Positions 1-6,818 are shown, counted from the stretch's first letter. The stretch is DNA of 8,348 nucleotides from Bacteroidales bacterium (GCA_031262005.1 JAISIO010000124.1:1-8348), one strand, 5' to 3'. Numbers and translations are program-made. The notes: generated by a model from the sequence alone, not told the origin.

Positions 1-785
1 TAAAGAACACCATAGTTTATGCCGGTAATGAGCATAAAGACAATGACAACGTATTCAATAAAAGGAGAGTTCCAATAAGCAATGCCGGTATTTTTAGTGG
101 AAGAACCACATGCCGATACGGTTGAAAACGAATGGCACACCGCATCGAAGAGATCCATGCCGCCGATTTTTAATAAAATGGTTTGAACCAAAGTGAGTAA
201 CGCATAAATTCCCCACAGCAATTTGGCTGTTTGTGCTATGCGAGGGTGCAATTTTGTTTTTTGAGGTCCGGGAATTTCTGCTGCATATAATTGCATGCCG
301 CCAATGCCGAAAAAAGGCAGAATTGCCAGCGAAAGTATGATAATTCCCATACCGCCAAGCCAGCACATTAAACTACGCCAGAATAAAATTCCATGCGGAA
401 GAGCTTCTACACTGGTAAAAACGGTGGTGCCGGTTGCTGTAAATCCCGACATGGTTTCAAAAAGAGCATCAATAAAAGATGGAATGTACCCGCCAATGAT
501 AAACGGAAGCGTACCGAATAATGAAAATACAACCCACACAAGCGTTACAAAAAGATAGCCCTCTCGTTTTTCAAACTGTGCATTGGGGTCTTTTTTGATA
601 AGGAAAAACGAACATAATGCTACCGCAAGTGTAATACCGCAGGAAAAGAGTAGAGGTAAAAAATCATTCTCTTTATAGAAGTATGCTACAATAGTGGCAA
701 TCAACATAAATGCTGCCTCAAAAAACAGTAACGAACCTACTGTGTGAAAGAGTAATTTAAAATTGATTATATTAGGTTGTTTCAT
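1..785 (-). CDS. trkH: TrkH-family potassium uptake channel subunit, N-terminal part (3' end cut by window)
   Basis: This is the membrane pore subunit of the Trk potassium importer. It lets K+ through the inner membrane and is gated by the TrkA protein encoded just upstream. The reading frame is open from an ATG at 785 down to base 1 (261 codons seen); the rest lies outside the window. Several hydrophobic segments alternate with pore loops. The first P-loop (about residues 111-122) reads ETMSGFTATGTT, the classic TrkH selectivity filter, followed by FWRSLMCWLGGMGIII, another family hallmark. A second P-loop near residues 219-232 reads HSFSTVSACGSSTKN, where most relatives known to me have TGGFS; the filter glycine (about G227) is kept. 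The start lies 39 bp after the trkA stop on the same strand, so the two are surely one operon. No clear Shine-Dalgarno is visible, as is usual for Bacteroidota. Family assignment is firm; the ion (K+ or Na+/K+) is inferred from the family. Confidence 0.95.
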   Translation of the reverse strand, partial: MKQPNIINFKLLFHTVGSLLFFEAAFMLIATIVAYFYKENDFLPLLFSCGITLAVALCSFFLIKKDPNAQFEKREGYLFVTLVWVVFSLFGTLPFIIGGYIPSFIDALFETMSGFTATGTTVFTSVEALPHGILFWRSLMCWLGGMGIIILSLAILPFFGIGGMQLYAAEIPGPQKTKLHPRIAQTAKLLWGIYALLTLVQTILLKIGGMDLFDAVCHSFSTVSACGSSTKNTGIAYWNSPFIEYVVIVFMLITGINYGVL

Positions 786-824
786 AGTATGTCTGAACTG
801 TGATTTTTTGATTGCAGTGATTTT

Positions 825-2156
825 CTAAGAAAACCATTTTTCTATCTTATACATAGTTTCTGTTGGATAAAATACAATCACATTATCATTTGGCTGAATG
901 TGTGTATCACCGTTGGCAATGTAGCCTTTGCCGTTGCGAATAATACCGCCTATAAAAAAACCTTTCGGCAAACGAAGATTTTTAATTATATCTTTTGTGA
1001 TTTTTGCACCTTCTTTTGCTATCAGTTCCACCACGTCGGTATTCACGTATGTTATATTTTTAACATTGTTCACATCAATATCAAGTGTGTATTGATAAAT
1101 ATAATCAGCTGCGATTTGCTTTTTATTAATAATAGTTCCAATATCCAAACTTTCGGCAAATTGTATGTAATCAAAATTTTCAACCTCGGCAATAGTTTTG
1201 CGAATGCCGAATTTTTTTGCAGCAATACAAGCTAAAATGTTTGCTTCGGAATTTTCGGTAAGAGCCACAAAGGCGTCCATGCTGTCAATATTTTCCTGTT
1301 TAAGCAAGTCAAGATTACTTGCATCGCCCAGGATAATCATGGCATTGGGCAACTGTTCTACTAATCTAAAAGCTTTGTCTTTGTTGCGTTCCAATACTTT
1401 AACATTCATGCTATGTGGCAGTGTTTGCACGCTTTTCACGGTCATGCGCCCACCTCCCATAATCATCAAATCTTTTATATTCACCACCTCTTTACCTGCT
1501 TGGGTGCGCACGTGTTCTATATATTCTTTGGTAGTTATGAAGTATGCAATGTCGTTCGGCATTATTTCATCGTTGCCGGTAGGAATTATGGTCTCCGATT
1601 TACGCCGTATTGCTACAATTCTATACCCTGCGCTATCGGTCAAATCTGCCAATTTTTGATGGAGAATAGGAGCCTCGTTACGCACTTTTAAACCAATTAG
1701 AGTTAATGCTCCGTCTTGAAAATCAATCCATTGGCGCACCCAATTTATCTCCAAAGAATTGGCAACTTCTTTTGCAGCCAGCATTTCGGGATATATCAGT
1801 GCGTGGATTCCCAAGCGTTCAAAAAATTCTTTGTTTGCAGGCAATAAGTATTCGTGATTATTAATTCGGGCAACAGTTTTGTGAGCACCCAATTGTTTTG
1901 CAAGAATACAGGCTGTAATATTTTGACTCTCGTAGGGGGTAACAGCCACAAACAAATCGGTAGATGCAATACCGGCTTCTTTTTGTGTGATAATAGATGT
2001 GGTAGCACCTGTAACACCAATCAAATCGTAGTCGGACTCTAATTGTTGCAGTTTTTCCTCATCTTCGTCAATAAGCGTAATGGTGTGCTTTTGACGCGAT
2101 AACATTTTTGCCAAATGACTACCAACTTCACCGGCTCCTGCTATAATAATTTTCAT
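825..2156 (-). CDS. trkA: Trk system potassium uptake protein TrkA (two RCK domains)
   Basis: This is the cytoplasmic regulatory subunit that binds nucleotides and gates TrkH. The 443-residue protein has the expected TrkA plan of two tandem halves, each a Rossmann-like RCK_N (TrkA-N) domain plus a TrkA-C domain. In the first half, MKIIIAGAGEVG gives the GxGxxG loop (G7, G9, G12), and an aspartate at 30 ends strand 2 (LIDED), as in NAD-binding members. TrkA-C 1 covers roughly 135-225. The second half begins near 'DLMIMGGGRMTV' (about 230); its loop has lost the last glycine (GGGRMT). TrkA-C 2 runs from about 370 to the end. The frame stays open upstream to 2366, but the ATG at 2156 begins directly with the Rossmann strand, and a promoter-like box lies at 2180-2187, so 2156 is the chosen start. 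trkH follows after 39 bp. Length fits the family. Confidence 0.96.
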   Translation of the reverse strand: MKIIIAGAGEVGSHLAKMLSRQKHTITLIDEDEEKLQQLESDYDLIGVTGATTSIITQKEAGIASTDLFVAVTPYESQNITACILAKQLGAHKTVARINNHEYLLPANKEFFERLGIHALIYPEMLAAKEVANSLEINWVRQWIDFQDGALTLIGLKVRNEAPILHQKLADLTDSAGYRIVAIRRKSETIIPTGNDEIMPNDIAYFITTKEYIEHVRTQAGKEVVNIKDLMIMGGGRMTVKSVQTLPHSMNVKVLERNKDKAFRLVEQLPNAMIILGDASNLDLLKQENIDSMDAFVALTENSEANILACIAAKKFGIRKTIAEVENFDYIQFAESLDIGTIINKKQIAADYIYQYTLDIDVNNVKNITYVNTDVVELIAKEGAKITKDIIKNLRLPKGFFIGGIIRNGKGYIANGDTHIQPNDNVIVFYPTETMYKIEKWFS

Positions 2157-2179
2157 ATTGTGTACATCAAAAATAAGAG

Positions 2180-2187
2180 CAAAAGTA
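2180..2187 (-). promoter_or_regulatory. Putative -7 promoter box for trkA-trkH
   Basis: On the minus strand the sequence reads TACTTTTG, an exact match to the Bacteroidota sigma-ABfr -7 consensus TAnnTTTG. It sits about 24 bp upstream of the trkA ATG, which would give a short 5' leader. No clear TTG-type -33 element is visible at the usual distance, so this is a sequence-only prediction. Its position argues against the longer trkA reading frame. Confidence 0.5.
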
Positions 2188-2257
2188 TATAACTTATTTG
2201 ATATGGGGTATAAAAAATAGAAATAAGAGAACAATGATATGAATTTTGTGATACAAT

Positions 2258-2302
2258 TAGAAGCATTTCTGCGTGCTATTCGGAATAAAAAGTGTGCTTC
2301 TA
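2258..2302. repeat. 8-bp inverted repeat in the trkA/folE intergenic region
   Basis: The arms TAGAAGCA (2258-2265) and TGCTTCTA (2295-2302) are perfect reverse complements with a 29-base spacer. The spacer holds a smaller palindrome, TATTC-G-GAATA. It lies upstream of the proposed -7 boxes of both divergent genes. A chance match is possible at this length. Confidence 0.35.
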
Positions 2303-2350
2303 TGAATAAATTAACGTTGCAGAGAGTGTTACTGTTTTTAATTATTGTTG

Positions 2351-2358
2351 TACATTTG
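2351..2358 (+). promoter_or_regulatory. Putative -7 promoter box for folE
   Basis: TACATTTG matches the Bacteroidota -7 consensus TAnnTTTG exactly and lies 28 bp before the folE ATG at 2387. Transcription would begin around 2363-2367, which is downstream of the alternative TTG start at 2345 and so favours the ATG. A -33 TTG element is not evident at the normal spacing. Confidence 0.5.
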
Positions 2359-2386
2359 CCCTTCAATTTTACAATACAATATACCG

Positions 2387-3013
2387 ATGGGACGTAGCGA
2401 TACCGATTTTCAATCAGTGAATTACGAGCGTGTGGATCAATTTAATGAGGAAACTACGCTTAAATTGGCGGCACATTACCGGGAAATTTTGCAACTGCTT
2501 GGCGAAAATCCCGACCGTGAAGGCTTGGAGAAAACACCATTGCGCGTTGCGAAAGCTATGCAATTTTTTATGCACGGCTACGATGCCAACCCGCAAGATG
2601 TGCTGCGTTCGGCAATGTTCAAAGAAGAATACCGCCAAATGGTGCTGGTAAAAGATATTGAAATTTATTCCTTGTGCGAACATCATATTTTACCATTTAT
2701 AGGCAAAGCACACGTGGCGTATATTCCCAACGGCTACATTACCGGATTAAGCAAAATTGCGCGTGTGGTTGAAATTTTTGCCCGTCGCTTGCAAGTGCAG
2801 GAACGCCTTACGGTGCAAATTCGCAATTGTATACAAGAAACGTTAAATCCTTTGGGCGTAGCCGTAATTGTTGAAGCCGAACACTTGTGTATGCAAATGC
2901 GTGGTGTACAAAAACAGAATTCGGCAACAACCACATCGGCGTTTACCGGTGTATTTACCAATAAAGAAACTCGCGATGAATTCATGTCATTGGTGGGGGC
3001 GCGATTGCATTAG
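2387..3013 (+). CDS. folE: GTP cyclohydrolase I (FolE)
   Basis: FolE converts GTP to 7,8-dihydroneopterin triphosphate plus formate, the entry step of tetrahydrofolate synthesis and of pterin-derived products such as queuosine precursors. It acts as a cytosolic homodecamer with one zinc ion per subunit. The 208-residue protein is normal length for the family. The zinc and catalytic residues are visible in SLCEHHILPF (C97, H99, H100) and in the second zinc cysteine, C168 (EAEHLCMQMRG). Other signatures are GLSKIARVVEIFARRLQVQERL (about 120-141) and the SATTTSAFTG stretch near 179. The frame can extend upstream to a TTG at 2345, but those residues are not FolE-like and overlap the promoter box, so the ATG at 2387 is used. 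It is divergent from trkA and is followed by 160 bp of non-coding DNA, so it is probably a single-gene transcript. Confidence 0.97.
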   Translation: MGRSDTDFQSVNYERVDQFNEETTLKLAAHYREILQLLGENPDREGLEKTPLRVAKAMQFFMHGYDANPQDVLRSAMFKEEYRQMVLVKDIEIYSLCEHHILPFIGKAHVAYIPNGYITGLSKIARVVEIFARRLQVQERLTVQIRNCIQETLNPLGVAVIVEAEHLCMQMRGVQKQNSATTTSAFTGVFTNKETRDEFMSLVGARLH

Positions 3014-3057
3014 TGCTTTGTAACTATTTTATTGATAGTGTGTTGTAAATATTTTTT

Positions 3058-3086
3058 TGAGCGAAACACAATTGTTGTATTTCTCA
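3058..3086. repeat. Imperfect hairpin downstream of folE
   Basis: The left arm TGAG-cg-AAACACAA (3058-3071) and right arm TTGTATTTCTCA (3075-3086) pair around a 3-base loop, with a 2-base bulge and one mismatch. It is preceded by a T-run but has no T-tract after it on the plus strand, so it is not a typical intrinsic terminator. It could stabilise the folE mRNA 3' end or bind a regulator. Confidence 0.35.
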
Positions 3087-3115
3087 ATTACGAGTAAAAA
3101 TTTTGTGCTTTTCGT

Positions 3116-3132
3116 TTTTGCGAAACGCAAAA
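3116..3132. repeat. Perfect 7-bp inverted repeat overlapping the promoter of the nuclease gene
   Basis: TTTTGCG and CGCAAAA are separated by AAA. The repeat ends 4 bases before the TACCTTTG box and overlaps the only TTTG that could serve as a -33 element (3117-3120), so it is in the right place to be an operator. The short A-run loop also allows a weak hairpin. Function is inferred from position only. Confidence 0.35.
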
Positions 3133-3136
3133 TTAA

Positions 3137-3144
3137 TACCTTTG
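3137..3144 (+). promoter_or_regulatory. Putative -7 promoter box for the Rpn-family gene
   Basis: TACCTTTG is an exact TAnnTTTG match 29 bp before the ATG at 3174. A TTTTTG run at 3115-3120 could be the -33 element, although the 16-bp gap is shorter than the usual spacing of about 19 bp. It probably also drives the downstream NAD(P)HX-repair gene and anmK. Confidence 0.5.
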
Positions 3145-3173
3145 CATAATTATAAATCAATTGCAGTTGAATT

Positions 3174-4055
3174 ATGCCACACTACTTAGATCCTAAAAAC
3201 GATTTAACTTTCAAACGAGTTTTCGGTGAACACAAGCATTTGTGTATGAGTTTAATAAACAGTATGTTGCCTTTGCCAAGTCCGGTTGTTGATATTGAAT
3301 ATCAAAGCAATGAATTGATACCAGAATTGGCAGATGTGCTGCGCCACACCATTGTAGACGTGAGTTGTGTAGACAGCAATGGCAGGCAGTTTATTGTAGA
3401 AATGCAAATGTATTGGTCTAAAAGTTTCAAAAATCGTGTGTTGCTCAATGCGTCGAAAGCATACGTAAAACAATTGGATAAAACCAAAGAATTTACCCTT
3501 TTGAAACCGGTGTATGCGTTGAGTTTTGTGAACGATACATTTGAAAATTCGGAGGAATACTATCATTACTATAAAATAGTAAACATCAACGATACCGAAA
3601 AACAGATAGAAGGTTTGGAGTTTTTGTTTGTAGAATTGCCTAAATTCAAACCGCAGAACCGTGCCGAAAAGAAATTGCGTGATTTGTGGTTGCGTTTTTT
3701 GACCGAAATAAATGAAAACACTACCGAAATTCCACAGGAATTGCAAGACAATAAATTTGTGAGCGAAGCTGTGGAATATATGAATAGAGGAGCGTACACC
3801 AAGGCGCAACTCAATACGTATGATAAATGGAAAATTGATGCAATGACCGAATATAGTATGATAAACGATGCTCTGAGAAAAGGAGAAGCGATGGGAATGG
3901 CAGAAGGTTTAGAAAAGGGAATAGCAGAAGGCTTGGAAAAAGGAAAAATCCAAGAAAAATTAGAAATTGCCAAAAATGCGAAAGCATTAGGATTGTCAAA
4001 AGAACAAATACAGCAACTTACAAATTTGTCAATTGAAGAAATTGAGAACATATAA
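3174..4055 (+). CDS. Rpn-family / PDDEXK_2 (PD-(D/E)XK nuclease family transposase-like) protein
   Basis: This 293-residue protein belongs to the widespread Rpn/PDDEXK_2 group, often labelled 'transposase' but better described as recombination-promoting DNA endonucleases. The N-terminus LDPKNDLTFKRVFG is the family opening motif. The probable active site is D62 (VDV) followed by E76 and Q78 in VEMQ, matching the D-x(n)-ExQ pattern, so the enzyme looks intact. The C-terminal tail is family-typical: a charged, Lys/Glu-rich helical stretch with two copies of AEGLEKG (about residues 243-256), ending in an Ile/Leu-rich EEIENI motif. A promoter-like box and an inverted repeat lie just upstream; the next gene starts 33 bp downstream. 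Such genes are usually multicopy and spread by transfer or duplication, but no flanking inverted repeats or target duplications are visible. The cellular role is not established; defence or genome-rearrangement roles are inference from the family. Confidence 0.88.
   Translation: MPHYLDPKNDLTFKRVFGEHKHLCMSLINSMLPLPSPVVDIEYQSNELIPELADVLRHTIVDVSCVDSNGRQFIVEMQMYWSKSFKNRVLLNASKAYVKQLDKTKEFTLLKPVYALSFVNDTFENSEEYYHYYKIVNINDTEKQIEGLEFLFVELPKFKPQNRAEKKLRDLWLRFLTEINENTTEIPQELQDNKFVSEAVEYMNRGAYTKAQLNTYDKWKIDAMTEYSMINDALRKGEAMGMAEGLEKGIAEGLEKGKIQEKLEIAKNAKALGLSKEQIQQLTNLSIEEIENI
3900..3947 (+). repeat. Two-copy 24-bp in-frame tandem repeat in the nuclease gene
   Basis: Units 3900-3923 and 3924-3947 both begin GCAGAAGG and differ at a few positions; each encodes AEGLEKG plus one more residue. 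Copy-number change would keep the reading frame. Similar EG.EKG repeats are common in the tails of this protein family, so it is likely a length-variable linker rather than an active-site element. Confidence 0.8.
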
Positions 4056-4088
4056 CAACGGATTACCCATTTTTTCAATTACTGAGCA

Positions 4089-5597
4089 ATGTATATTTAC
4101 TCTGCCTCTCAAATAAAATCCGCTGATGCTTATACTATTGAACATGAGCCTATTTCGTCGATTAATTTGATGGAACGAGCTGCTGTTGCTTTTGTGCAGA
4201 AATTACTCGAAATAGTTCCGGAAAAGGAAGAATTTTATATTTTTTGCGGTAGCGGCAACAATGGCGGCGATGGTTTTGCCGTAGCTCGATTGTTGAGTTA
4301 TTTGCAAAAAACGGTTCATGTGTTGTATGTAGAACAATCGAAAACTACCGATGATTGTCAAACGAATTTTGAACGATTTTTACAGTTACTTGCAACTAAT
4401 TCGCTCCTATCTTGTACAAAATTGGAAACAGTTGGTTGTATTCCCGAAATTCCATCTCACGCTTGCATTATTGATGCGCTTTTCGGTAGTGGTTTACAGA
4501 GACTGATTGCAGGCGAATTGCAGAAAATAATTGTGCACATTAATTCATGTAAAGCACTCAAAATAGCTGTAGATATTCCTTCGGGTTTGTTCTGTGATGC
4601 ACTTACATCGTTTGAAAGCACGGTGTTTGAAGCCGATTACACGATTACGTTTCAATATCCGAAACTGCAATTTTTGTTTGCCGAAAATTCGTGTAGAGTA
4701 GGCGAGTGGCACTGTGTAGAGATTGGTCTACACCACAATTTTGAAAAACAAACATCGCCTTGTGCCGAATTTGTAACCGCCGAACACATAGCTTTGAAAC
4801 AGCGAAATGCGTTTTCGCATAAAGGCACGTTCGGACACGCACTGCTCATAGCCGGTAGTTTCGGTAAAATGGGAGCTGCAACGCTTGCAGCGCGCTCTTG
4901 TATTTCAAGTGGCTGCGGATTGCTCACAACACATATTCCTCGTCATGGCAATACTATTATGCAAATTGCCGTTCCCGAAGCAATGACCTTGTGTGATGAA
5001 AATGAAGACATTATTTCGTCGGTGTGTGAACCTTCAAAATATTCGGCACTTGGCGTAGGACCGGGAATAGGTACTAATGAAAAAACGTATGCTGCTGTTG
5101 AAGCAATTTTGCAAAGCAAAAAACCAACTGTTCTCGATGCCGATGCCTTAAATATTCTCGCTTGTAACCGGCACCTTATGAATTTGTTGCATGAAAACTG
5201 TATAATTACGCCACATCCGGGAGAATTTGACAGACTTACCCATAAGCACAATGCAACGTTTGAACGCTTTGAAACACAAAAACAATTTGCCATACAGCAT
5301 AATTGCACGGTAATTCTTAAAGGTCGCTATACCTGCACATGTATGCCGGACGGACATATATTTTTCAACAGTAGTGGCAATCCGGGAATGGCAACCGCCG
5401 GTAGTGGCGATGTGCTTACCGGAATTATTCTCTCCTTACTTGCACAACAGTATAGTATGCAACAAGCAGCTGTATACGGTGTTTTTATCCACGGTTTGGC
5501 AGGCGATTTTGCAAAACAGGCAGTTGGCGAAGAATCGCTTACGGCGCAAACTATTATTGAAAATGTATACAAAGCATTGTTATATCTGAGAAAGTAA
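4089..5597 (+). CDS. nnr: Bifunctional NAD(P)H-hydrate epimerase / ADP-dependent NAD(P)H-hydrate dehydratase
   Basis: This enzyme repairs hydrated, inactive NADH and NADPH (NADHX/NADPHX). The N-terminal YjeF epimerase domain interconverts the R and S forms; the C-terminal ribokinase-like domain removes water from the S form using ADP. The 502 residues match the usual fused form. Epimerase signatures are GNNGGDG (56-62), the acidic residue in IIDALFGSGL (D129), and VDIPSG (161-166). The dehydratase part begins near HKGTFGHALLIAG (about 244) and shows GVGPGIG (322-328), VLDADALN (348-355), TPHPGEF (374-380), a KG pair at 411-412, and NPGMATAGSGDVLTG, whose D441 is the expected catalytic base. 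All key residues are present. The start ATG at 4089 gives the normal N-terminus (YSASQIKSADAYTI). It lies 33 bp after the nuclease gene and 41 bp before anmK, so shared transcription is likely. Confidence 0.97.
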   Translation: MYIYSASQIKSADAYTIEHEPISSINLMERAAVAFVQKLLEIVPEKEEFYIFCGSGNNGGDGFAVARLLSYLQKTVHVLYVEQSKTTDDCQTNFERFLQLLATNSLLSCTKLETVGCIPEIPSHACIIDALFGSGLQRLIAGELQKIIVHINSCKALKIAVDIPSGLFCDALTSFESTVFEADYTITFQYPKLQFLFAENSCRVGEWHCVEIGLHHNFEKQTSPCAEFVTAEHIALKQRNAFSHKGTFGHALLIAGSFGKMGAATLAARSCISSGCGLLTTHIPRHGNTIMQIAVPEAMTLCDENEDIISSVCEPSKYSALGVGPGIGTNEKTYAAVEAILQSKKPTVLDADALNILACNRHLMNLLHENCIITPHPGEFDRLTHKHNATFERFETQKQFAIQHNCTVILKGRYTCTCMPDGHIFFNSSGNPGMATAGSGDVLTGIILSLLAQQYSMQQAAVYGVFIHGLAGDFAKQAVGEESLTAQTIIENVYKALLYLRK

Positions 5598-5604
5598 ATG
5601 CTAT

Positions 5605-5636
5605 TTACTCAGTTATTCAGTTATTCAATTATTCAC
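5605..5636 (+). repeat. Four-copy 8-bp tandem repeat in the anmK leader
   Basis: Four consecutive octamers, TTACTCAG, TTATTCAG, TTATTCAA and TTATTCAC, fill almost the whole gap between the nnr stop and the anmK ATG, ending 2 bp before the start. No purine-rich ribosome-binding site is seen, so the repeat occupies the translation-initiation region. Gain or loss of a unit would change spacing but no reading frame. Confidence 0.75.
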
Positions 5637-5638
5637 TC

Positions 5639-6685
5639 ATGCAAACACCACAAATCTTTATAGGCACTATGTCGGGAACTTCACTCGACGGCTTAGACCT
5701 CTGCGCAGTGGAATTTACCGAAACTTCATTTTATATTCATGCTGCCGAAACATTTGAATTTTCTGCCGAGTGGCGTAACCGTTTAAGCAATGCATTTTCC
5801 GCATCGGGCTTGGAATTGCAGCAATTGAACGTGGACTATGGAATATTTTGCGGCGAATGTATTAATGCGTTTATTGCTAAGCACAAACTAAACGCAGCCT
5901 ATATTGCAAGTCATGGGCAAACAATTTTTCATACACCCCACACCGGATTGACCGTGCAAATAGGTTCGGGGGCACATATAGCGGCTACCACAGGAATTTC
6001 TACCGTTTGTGATTTTCGTACGCTTGACGTGGCTATGGGCGGGCAAGGTGCTCCGCTTGTTCCTATTGGCGACCACTATTTGTTTGCGCACTACGATTAT
6101 TGCTTAAATATTGGCGGATTTGCCAACGTTTCTATGCAACGTAATGAGCAACGCATAGCATGGGACGTGTGTGCAGCGAATATTGTGCTTAATGAGTATG
6201 CACACAAGTACGGTTGTCCATACGATGAAAATGGAAATTTCGGACGCAAAGGCGTGTGTAATCAGGAATTGCTGCTCAAACTCAATCAACTTCCGTTTTA
6301 TGCGCAAGCAGCACCAAAATCACTCGGACGTGAATGGGTTGAGCGTGAAATTATGCCTCTGTTGCAAGCAAGTAATTGTTCCGATTTCGATGCTATGCGC
6401 ACATTTTACGAGCATTGCGGCTATCAAATAGGACGAACATTGACGGGCAAACATACACAAACCCTCTGTACCGGTGGCGGTGTGTGCAATTCATTGTTAA
6501 TGGAAATCATATCACAATACGCTGAAACAAAGTTAATTATACCTTCACGAGAAATTATTCATTTCAAAGAAGCTCTTATTTTTGCATACTTGGGCTATTT
6601 GCGAGTGCAGCACCGAGCAAACTGTTTGGCTTCGGTAACAGGGGCTGCAAAAAATGTGTGTGGAGGCGTTATTTGGGAGCTGTGA
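5639..6685 (+). CDS. anmK: 1,6-anhydro-N-acetylmuramic acid kinase (AnmK)
   Basis: AnmK opens the 1,6-anhydro ring of anhydro-MurNAc and phosphorylates it with ATP, giving MurNAc-6-phosphate. This is a cytosolic step in recycling peptidoglycan released during growth. The 348-residue protein carries the family signature IGTMSGTSLDGLDL (8-21), SHGQTIFHTP (91-100), the long conserved block from QIGSGAHI to DVAMGGQGAPLVPIGD (107-145), and LNIGGFANVS (156-165). The expected catalytic aspartate is probably D176 in AWDVCAAN, where many proteobacterial enzymes have FDTGPGN. CTGGGVCN (277-284) and a terminal SVTGAAKNVCGG complete it. It is slightly shorter than the Escherichia coli enzyme (about 369 residues), as expected for this phylum. 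Its 41-bp separation from nnr suggests one transcript. MurQ and transport genes are not in the window. Confidence 0.96.
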   Translation: MQTPQIFIGTMSGTSLDGLDLCAVEFTETSFYIHAAETFEFSAEWRNRLSNAFSASGLELQQLNVDYGIFCGECINAFIAKHKLNAAYIASHGQTIFHTPHTGLTVQIGSGAHIAATTGISTVCDFRTLDVAMGGQGAPLVPIGDHYLFAHYDYCLNIGGFANVSMQRNEQRIAWDVCAANIVLNEYAHKYGCPYDENGNFGRKGVCNQELLLKLNQLPFYAQAAPKSLGREWVEREIMPLLQASNCSDFDAMRTFYEHCGYQIGRTLTGKHTQTLCTGGGVCNSLLMEIISQYAETKLIIPSREIIHFKEALIFAYLGYLRVQHRANCLASVTGAAKNVCGGVIWEL

Positions 6686-6748
6686 ACCCCATAAAATCCC
6701 GTTTGTAGAAAATATTTTGATTTTTTGCGATGCTAATACAATTAAATT

Positions 6749-6761
6749 CGCTATTTTAGCG
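6749..6761. repeat. Small hairpin between anmK and the small secreted-protein gene
   Basis: CGCTA and TAGCG pair around TTT in the 133-bp gap after anmK. The A-run that follows is on the wrong strand for a plus-strand terminator. It may be a minor structure in the mRNA leader of the next gene, or chance. Confidence 0.25.
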
Positions 6762-6818
6762 GTTACAAAAAAAATAGTGTTCAATCAAAAAGAAATGTTT
6801 AACAAAAAACGAGGAAAT

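Larger units (their letters stand above)
2157..2386. other. Divergent intergenic region between trkA and folE
   Basis: This AT-rich, non-coding stretch of 230 bp carries outward-facing promoter-like boxes for both neighbours. Near its middle is an 8-bp inverted repeat, TAGAAGCA at 2258-2265 and TGCTTCTA at 2295-2302, separated by 29 bases that include the small palindrome TATTCGGAATA. It could be a structured leader or an operator. I recognise no known riboswitch, tRNA or small RNA here. Confidence 0.5.

Noticed and set aside
1198..1659. 153-residue open frame antisense to trkA
   Set aside because: Shadow of trkA with no family features or start signals.
2157..2366. 70-residue N-terminal extension of trkA
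   Set aside because: The extra residues are not TrkA-like, the Rossmann strand begins exactly at the ATG at 2156, and a promoter-like box lies inside the extension.
2345..2386. TTG start adding 14 residues to FolE
   Set aside because: A TAnnTTTG box overlaps it and the ATG at 2387 gives a normal-length FolE.
3252..3809. 185-residue open frame antisense to the nuclease gene
   Set aside because: It mirrors a well-supported coding gene, has no recognisable motif and has composition expected of an antisense shadow.
5598..5640. Tiny open frame beginning at the ATG next to the nnr stop
   Set aside because: It is made of the octamer repeat and is out of frame with anmK; no sign of a leader peptide with a regulatory structure.
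6654..6818. Longer start of the small secreted protein overlapping anmK
   Set aside because: It would overlap the anmK end, and would put the signal peptide inside the protein; the ATG at 6819 has a good ribosome-binding site.
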